A DNA stretch of 64,000 nt from Ardenticatenaceae bacterium (GTDB lineage Bacteria > Chloroflexota > Anaerolineae > Promineifilales > Promineifilaceae), in contig JACKBQ010000002.1 in NCBI GenBank assembly GCA_020634455.1, positions 1,302,001-1,366,000 of the forward strand. The letters are read 5' to 3'. The first letter of the stretch is position 1. Each line of letters starts with the position of its first letter. A model generated the notes under the pieces. That model had not been told where the DNA came from and did not search any database. It was given only the letters and a program-made list of their open reading frames with translations. A program made the translations under genes and the position numbers. This document shows positions 59,547 to 64,000 of this stretch, piece after piece.

Positions 59547-60803
59547 TTAACGGTCGATTTCGCCCAAAACAATATCAATCGAGCCAATAATCGAAACCAA
59601 ATCAGCCACAAACAGTCCCTTCGCCATAAACGGCAGCGAAGCCACATGCACATACGACGGCGTGCGGAAATGCACCCGCGCCGGTTTTGGCCCACCGTCG
59701 CCACGCAAATAGCAAGCAAACTCACCACGCGGCGACTCAACACTCTGGTACACATAGCCCACCGGCGCGCTAAACCCTTCGGTCCATAGCTTAAAGTGGT
59801 GAATCACCGCTTCCATGCTGTGCCCCAACTCGGATCGCGGCGGCGGCACAATTTTGCGGTCATCAATGTTCACCGGGCCGCCGGGCAACCGGTCCATCGC
59901 CTGCTGAATGATGCGTAAACTTTGCCACATTTCCGCAATGCGGCAGCGATAACGGGCGTACACATCCCCGTCCGTTTCCACCGGCACATCAAACGCGTAA
60001 CTTTCGTAGCCGCAGTACGGTTGCGCCTTGCGGATATCCCAATTCACGCCAGAACCGCGCAGGCTGGGCCCTGTTAAGCCCCAGTCCATCGCTTGTTCGG
60101 CCGTTACCACCCCAATCCCCTTGGTACGATCCAGGAAAATCGGATTGTTTTTGAGTAACGCTTCGTAATCGGCAATTTTGGCGGGGAAAAAATCCAGGAA
60201 CTGGCGCACAGCCGGTTCAAACTCTTCCGGTACGTCACGCCACAACCCACCAGGACGGAAGTAGCTCACCATCATGCGCTGGCCAGCTACCATCTCAAAC
60301 AGGTCCAAAATGTATTCGCGCTCACGGAAGCAGTAAAGGAACACCGACATGGCGGCCAAATCCAATGCGTGTGTGCCGAGCCAGACCAGATGGCTGGAAA
60401 TGCGGGCCAATTCTGCCAGAATCACCCGAATAACCTGGGCACGGGGCGTCGCTTCCACCCCCAGCAGTTTTTCAACCGCCAAAATGTAGCCTAAATTATT
60501 CGACATCGGCGAGAGATAATCCATGCGATCCGTCATCACCAACGCTTTGGTGAAGGTCTTGGATTCCATGCTTTTTTCGACACCTGTGTGCAAAAAGCCG
60601 ATGTCAGGCGCTAGATTAACAACGGTCTCACCGTCCAGTTCAACCAGCAAGCGCAACACGCCGTGCGTGCTGGGGTGCTGTGGCCCCATGCTGAGGAGCA
60701 TATGCTCTTCGGCATTTTCAATTTCCATACCGGTGCCAACTTTGGCCCGAAGTTCTTCTACAGTTAACTCTTTTATGGTGTCGCTACCAGAGAGAATGGT
60801 CAT
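59547..60803 (-). CDS. nuoD: NADH-quinone oxidoreductase subunit D
   Basis: 418 residues, quinone-site subunit. It starts with SMGPQHPSTHGVLRLLVELDGE and ends SIIGSIDIVLGEIDR; the conserved His/Asp region and the RGSGVNWDIRKAQPY block are intact. Confidence 0.96.
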   Translation of the reverse strand: MTILSGSDTIKELTVEELRAKVGTGMEIENAEEHMLLSMGPQHPSTHGVLRLLVELDGETVVNLAPDIGFLHTGVEKSMESKTFTKALVMTDRMDYLSPMSNNLGYILAVEKLLGVEATPRAQVIRVILAELARISSHLVWLGTHALDLAAMSVFLYCFREREYILDLFEMVAGQRMMVSYFRPGGLWRDVPEEFEPAVRQFLDFFPAKIADYEALLKNNPIFLDRTKGIGVVTAEQAMDWGLTGPSLRGSGVNWDIRKAQPYCGYESYAFDVPVETDGDVYARYRCRIAEMWQSLRIIQQAMDRLPGGPVNIDDRKIVPPPRSELGHSMEAVIHHFKLWTEGFSAPVGYVYQSVESPRGEFACYLRGDGGPKPARVHFRTPSYVHVASLPFMAKGLFVADLVSIIGSIDIVLGEIDR

Positions 60804-60834
60804 AATCAGCCTCTTTGTTGCCTAGCTTCGCTTT

Positions 60835-61356
60835 TTAATCCTTGGCGTATGGCTTCTTGGCGTCAATCTCCTCCCAGTTGAAGGAGAACTGAACTTCTTC
60901 ATAACCCAGCGGGTAATCCTTGCGCAATGGGTGACCTTGCCAATCTTCCGGCAAGAAGAGGCGGCGCAGGTGTGTGTTTCCCTTAAAACGAATACCCATC
61001 AAATCCCACACCTCCATCTCCAGCCAGGAGGCAATTGCCCAAACGGAAGCAATGGTTTCTGGCCCTTCTTCCGGGTCTTCTACCCAGGTACGCAGCCGCA
61101 AACGATGGTTTTTGTCGTAAGAATAGAGGTGGTAATTGACAGCAAACCGGGGGAATTCTGGCAAAAAGTCGTCGGCACAAATATCCGACAAAAACTTGTA
61201 GCCCAGATCGGGATCGCTCTTCAATAATTGGCAAATACCTTTAACGTGTTTTTTATTGATGTAAAGGGTTTGCTCACCGCGAAAATCATTCGTCTCTTCG
61301 ATAGCATCCGGGAAAGCAGCTTTAATCTTCTCAACAACCCGTTGATCTGCATTCAT
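60835..61356 (-). CDS. nuoC: NADH-quinone oxidoreductase subunit C
   Basis: 173 residues. EMEVWDLMGIRFKGNTHLRRLFLPEDWQGHPLRKDYPLGYEEVQFS is the family signature. It is separate from nuoD, not fused. Confidence 0.95.
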   Translation of the reverse strand: MNADQRVVEKIKAAFPDAIEETNDFRGEQTLYINKKHVKGICQLLKSDPDLGYKFLSDICADDFLPEFPRFAVNYHLYSYDKNHRLRLRTWVEDPEEGPETIASVWAIASWLEMEVWDLMGIRFKGNTHLRRLFLPEDWQGHPLRKDYPLGYEEVQFSFNWEEIDAKKPYAKD

Positions 61357-61388
61357 GCGTTTTTACTCCAGAGTAAATTCTCTGCTTA

Positions 61389-61871
61389 TTAAGCGTGATC
61401 CGTGAGTTTTTCGCCACGAATTTTCTCGTGCAGGGTCATAAAACCGTCGATCAATGCTTCGGGGCGTGGCGGACAGCCAGCCACGTAGACATCTACCGGT
61501 ACAATTTCATCCACACCTTGCACGATGGCGTAGTTATTAAAAATGCCGCCACAAGAGGCGCAGTCACCCATGGCGATGACCCATTTCGGTTCTGGCATCT
61601 GGTCATACAGGCGGCGTACTACAGGGGCCATCTTGCGTGACACACGACCAGCCACGATCATCAGGTCAGATTGACGCGGAGAAGGACGGTTTAGCTCCAT
61701 CCCAAAGCGGGAAGCATCATAGTGGGATGCTTGCGAGGACATCATTTCAATGGCGCAGCAAGCCAAGCCAAACAGCATGGGCCACATGGCATTGGTGCGC
61801 CCCCAGTTAACCAAATCTTCCAAACGCAGGGTGATAACACCCATATCGCCTAATTTTTGTTCTATTCCCAT
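61389..61871 (-). CDS. nuoB: NADH-quinone oxidoreductase subunit B
   Basis: 160 residues, holds cluster N2. Ligands are in GLACCAIEMM, MGDCASCGG and AGCPPRPEALI. It overlaps nuoA by 10 bases. Confidence 0.96.
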   Translation of the reverse strand: MGIEQKLGDMGVITLRLEDLVNWGRTNAMWPMLFGLACCAIEMMSSQASHYDASRFGMELNRPSPRQSDLMIVAGRVSRKMAPVVRRLYDQMPEPKWVIAMGDCASCGGIFNNYAIVQGVDEIVPVDVYVAGCPPRPEALIDGFMTLHEKIRGEKLTDHA

Positions 61872-62239
61872 TCAAGAATTCCTTTTTTCCAAACCCAAAC
61901 GTCACCCAAAATAAACAAAACCATGAAGATACCCATCACGGCTAACCCGTAAAAGCCAAGTTTACGGAAGGTAACAGCCCAAGGAACTAAAAGAATAATA
62001 TCTACATCAAACAAAATAAAGAGAACCGCAATGCGGTAGAACTTCACCGGCAACCGCCGCTGTGCTTCACCAATGGCCACGATGCCAGATTCGTAAGGAA
62101 TCATTTTGCTGCGAGCACTTTCTTTGGGCTTTGGGCCCAGATTAAGGGAGAGAACGGGCAGCAACACAGCAAAAAAGAGGGCAACACCGATGAGGACTGC
62201 GACGGGGAGGTATTCAATTAAAACAGGATTATTTTCCAT
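61862..62239 (-). CDS. nuoA: NADH-quinone oxidoreductase subunit A
   Basis: 125 residues, three helices. Landmarks are PYESGIVAIGEAQRRLPVKFYRIAVLFILFDVDIILLVPWAV. First gene of the operon, preceded by a leader of about 100 bases. Confidence 0.96.
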   Translation of the reverse strand: MENNPVLIEYLPVAVLIGVALFFAVLLPVLSLNLGPKPKESARSKMIPYESGIVAIGEAQRRLPVKFYRIAVLFILFDVDIILLVPWAVTFRKLGFYGLAVMGIFMVLFILGDVWVWKKGILEWE

Positions 62240-62346
62240 ATGGTAAGCTACTCATACCTGGGTGATTTAGTATCACTATTTGCTTAATTTTATTGGCTGA
62301 AAATCTTTGTAGCGATATGTTTTTTCTTCCCGATTGATCTCTGTGC

Positions 62347-62375
62347 ATTCTATCACAAGCAATATGGGGCGGCAA
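62347..62375 (-). promoter_or_regulatory. Sigma-70-type promoter of the nuo operon
   Basis: On the minus strand TTGCCG (62375-62370), a 17-base spacer and TAGAAT (62352-62347), with TG one base before the -10. It lies about 110 bases upstream of nuoA. Expected start near 62340. Confidence 0.55.
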
Positions 62376-62444
62376 CAAGGGTGCGGCTTTTTTAAGTGCC
62401 TACGGCGATAGCTGTGCTACTGGTTTAAAGCTTATTTTATAGCG

Positions 62445-62481
62445 AAAAGCCCAACGGCCGTTTCCACAACCGCTGGGCTTT
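62445..62481 (-). terminator. Rho-independent terminator of the sigma factor gene
   Basis: On the minus strand AAGCCCA pairs with TGGGCTT and is followed by TTCGC. The long loop contains an ACGGCCGT octamer (62454-62461). Confidence 0.7.
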
Positions 62482-62501
62482 GTTCTCTCAAAAACAGAGG
62501 G

Positions 62502-64000
62502 TTAACTCAGATAATCTCGTAGCGCCTTGCTGCGGCTGGGGTGGCGCAATTTGCGCAACGCCTTTGCCTCAATCTGGCGGATGCGCTCGCGGGTGACGCC
62601 AAAGCTGCGCCCCACCTCTTCCAGCGTGTGATCCTTGCCGTCATTGAGACCAAAGCGCATTTCCAGCACCTCGCGCTCTCGCTCGCTTAGGAAGCCAAGC
62701 ACGTTGCGAATTTGCTCCCGCAGCAGCTCCTTGGAGGCTGCATCCACAGGTTCCTGGGCGCTTTCGTCGGGAATAAAGTCGCCGTACTCAGTGGAATCTT
62801 CGTTACCCACCGGAGATTCCAGAGACATCGGATCCATCGAAATGCGCTTAATGTCCCGAATTTTGGAGACCGCCTGCTTCCATTTGCGGTTAAGTACGGG
62901 GTCAATCGGTTGATCAGCCTTGAGCGCCTGCTTGATGGTTTCTGACTCTTCGGGTGTCAGGTAATCCAGTTCCAACGCTAATTCTTCATCGCTGGGTTCG
63001 TGGCCTAGTTTTTGCACCAGGTCGCGCTGGAGTTTGACAATCTTGTTGATGGTTTCAAACATGTGTACCGGAATGCGGATGGTACGCGCCTGGTCGGCGA
63101 TGGCCCGGCTAACGGCTTGGCGAATCCACCAGGTGGCGTAGGTGCTGAATTTATACCCTTTGGTGTGGTCAAATTTTTCCACCGCGCGGAGCAAACCAAC
63201 GTTGCCTTCTTGCACCAGATCGAGCAGGTGGATGCCGCGCCCCATGTACCGCTTGGCTACGCTAACAACCAATCGCAAGTTAGCCCCGGTAAGGCTTACT
63301 TTGGCCTCCTCAGCCATCTCGTAGATCATGAATTCGTTGTATTTGAGGCCAACCATATCTTCAGAAAGCCATTCCCGGAAGGTGCTCAGGGTGGGGAATT
63401 TGACATCGGCTTTGTAGGCAGCAAAGATACGACGAGAAATATCTAATGGTAGCAGGTAAACGGCCGTAAACATGTGGAAACAGCTCTGCGCCAAATCGGT
63501 CCAGGCATCATCCTGGCCCCAATTGCCATTATTTAGATATTGGCGCAGGTAAGATTCGTCACGGGTGCGCCAGCCCCGGCGCAGATCACGAGCCTCGTCA
63601 ATGAAAGCCAGCACATTAATGCCGTCAACACCCAACAATTTTCGCGCCTCTTCCACCACCTGCCAGTTTTCCAAAAGGTTGGTGTAGTTGGCAGCCATCG
63701 CCCGAAAATCTACTTCTTCTTCAGAACCAGTGCCATCTTGAGCAACGTCGCTATTGAGCCGATCCAGCACAGTTGCGGCCGTAAGCTGGGTTGAGAGCCA
63801 AATTTCCTGATCCGCGGTGAGCAGTGGCACTTGCCCAATCTCTTTAAGGTAGGTGTGTACCGGATCATCCTCAACGGTACCGGTCAGGTAAGAGGTGCTG
63901 CTATCTTTTTCATCATCGTCATCTGGATCGCCCAATAAGCGGGAAGGTTCACTAAAATCGTCCAACGTCTCACCATTTTCGGAGACGATGCGAATATTGA
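62502..64000 (-). CDS. rpoD: Primary sigma-70 factor (RpoD/SigA-like), 5' end outside window
   Basis: Directs RNA polymerase to housekeeping promoters. Region 1.2 is DPVHTYLKEIGQVPLLTADQE. A non-conserved insert of about 130 residues follows. Region 2 is NLRLVVSVAKRYMGRGIHLLDLVQEGNVGLLRAVEKFD and YKFSTYATWWIRQAVSRAI, then region 3, and region 4 with LEEVGRSFGVTRERIRQIEAKALRKLRHP. The frame continues past a possible TTG start at 63965 to the window edge (NIRIVSENGET before it), so the N-terminus is missing. The terminator follows at 62445-62481. Confidence 0.93.
   Translation of the reverse strand, partial: NIRIVSENGETLDDFSEPSRLLGDPDDDDEKDSSTSYLTGTVEDDPVHTYLKEIGQVPLLTADQEIWLSTQLTAATVLDRLNSDVAQDGTGSEEEVDFRAMAANYTNLLENWQVVEEARKLLGVDGINVLAFIDEARDLRRGWRTRDESYLRQYLNNGNWGQDDAWTDLAQSCFHMFTAVYLLPLDISRRIFAAYKADVKFPTLSTFREWLSEDMVGLKYNEFMIYEMAEEAKVSLTGANLRLVVSVAKRYMGRGIHLLDLVQEGNVGLLRAVEKFDHTKGYKFSTYATWWIRQAVSRAIADQARTIRIPVHMFETINKIVKLQRDLVQKLGHEPSDEELALELDYLTPEESETIKQALKADQPIDPVLNRKWKQAVSKIRDIKRISMDPMSLESPVGNEDSTEYGDFIPDESAQEPVDAASKELLREQIRNVLGFLSEREREVLEMRFGLNDGKDHTLEEVGRSFGVTRERIRQIEAKALRKLRHPSRSKALRDYLS

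Larger units (their letters stand above)
905..63467. repeat. Highly iterated palindrome ACGGCCGT, about 95 copies across the window
   Basis: The 8-mer ACGGCCGT recurs from 905-912 to 63460-63467. The commonest flanks are A on the left (about 58 of 96) and T on the right (about 54), so the extended consensus is AACGGCCGTT. It appears in coding and intergenic DNA and in all three frames (Thr-Ala-Val, Asn/Asp-Gly-Arg, x-Arg-Pro-x). Single-base variants keeping the CGGCCG core (TCGGCCGT, GCGGCCGT and their complements) are also frequent. Counted by eye; a few copies may be missed. Confidence 0.93.

Noticed and set aside
1..64000. tRNA, rRNA or riboswitch genes
   Set aside because: I looked for TPsiC-like arms and known conserved motifs in the gaps and found none I could support; a covariance-model scan would be decisive.

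Overview
The window is 64 kb of bacterial chromosome, moderately GC-rich and almost fully coding. It carries housekeeping genes (class II aldolase, dnaA, a primary sigma factor, a complex I operon), long polytopic glycosyltransferase-like membrane proteins, tandem PIG-L deacetylases, hybrid histidine kinases, and TTG/GTG starts mixed with AGGAG ribosome-binding sites. Together with an MttB-family methyltransferase and DUF11/propeller-type secreted proteins, this looks most like a Chloroflexota (Anaerolineae-like) genome. That assignment is an inference; no rRNA, tRNA or other phylogenetic marker was seen to prove it.

Layout. 1-9.6 kb: end of an aldolase gene, a divergent mttB-like/meaB pair around a 20-bp palindrome, a Gly-rich RRM protein, an FkbM methyltransferase, a HAD phosphatase/S9 peptidase pair, rfbC and a DtxR/MntR-type regulator. 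9.6-18.5 kb: an AT-rich gap (candidate oriC) before a solitary dnaA, then a DUF302 protein, an esterase, a DEAD-box helicase, a GNAT enzyme, an ABC-F ATPase and a REP-associated tyrosine transposase (RAYT) with its palindromes. 18.5-29.4 kb: one minus-strand block of five large membrane proteins (YfhO and GT-C types) plus a GNAT enzyme. 29.5-48.4 kb: a secreted DUF11 protein, SppA, an FAD oxidoreductase, a zinc-ribbon/L7-L12-like/propeller protein, two PIG-L deacetylases, a Ca2+-type P-ATPase, a DUF309 protein, two sensor kinases and a metallophosphoesterase. 48.5-62.4 kb: a minus-strand complex I operon nuoA-M with its own promoter and terminator and no nuoN. 62.5-64 kb: an rpoD-like sigma factor running off the right edge.

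The most unusual signal is not a gene. The 8-bp palindrome ACGGCCGT occurs about 95 times by hand count (roughly one is expected by chance), in genes and between them, in all reading frames. Its density is lowest in the conserved nuo genes and highest in the variable membrane-protein block. This matches the behaviour of a highly iterated palindrome such as cyanobacterial HIP1, with a different sequence. On top of this lie several families of interspersed palindromes. One belongs to the RAYT: copies supply the TAG stop codons of three genes and one is inserted in frame in the RAYT itself. Different families fill each of the four long gaps of the nuo operon. Two families recur elsewhere in the window, and one of them also interrupts a membrane-protein gene in frame.
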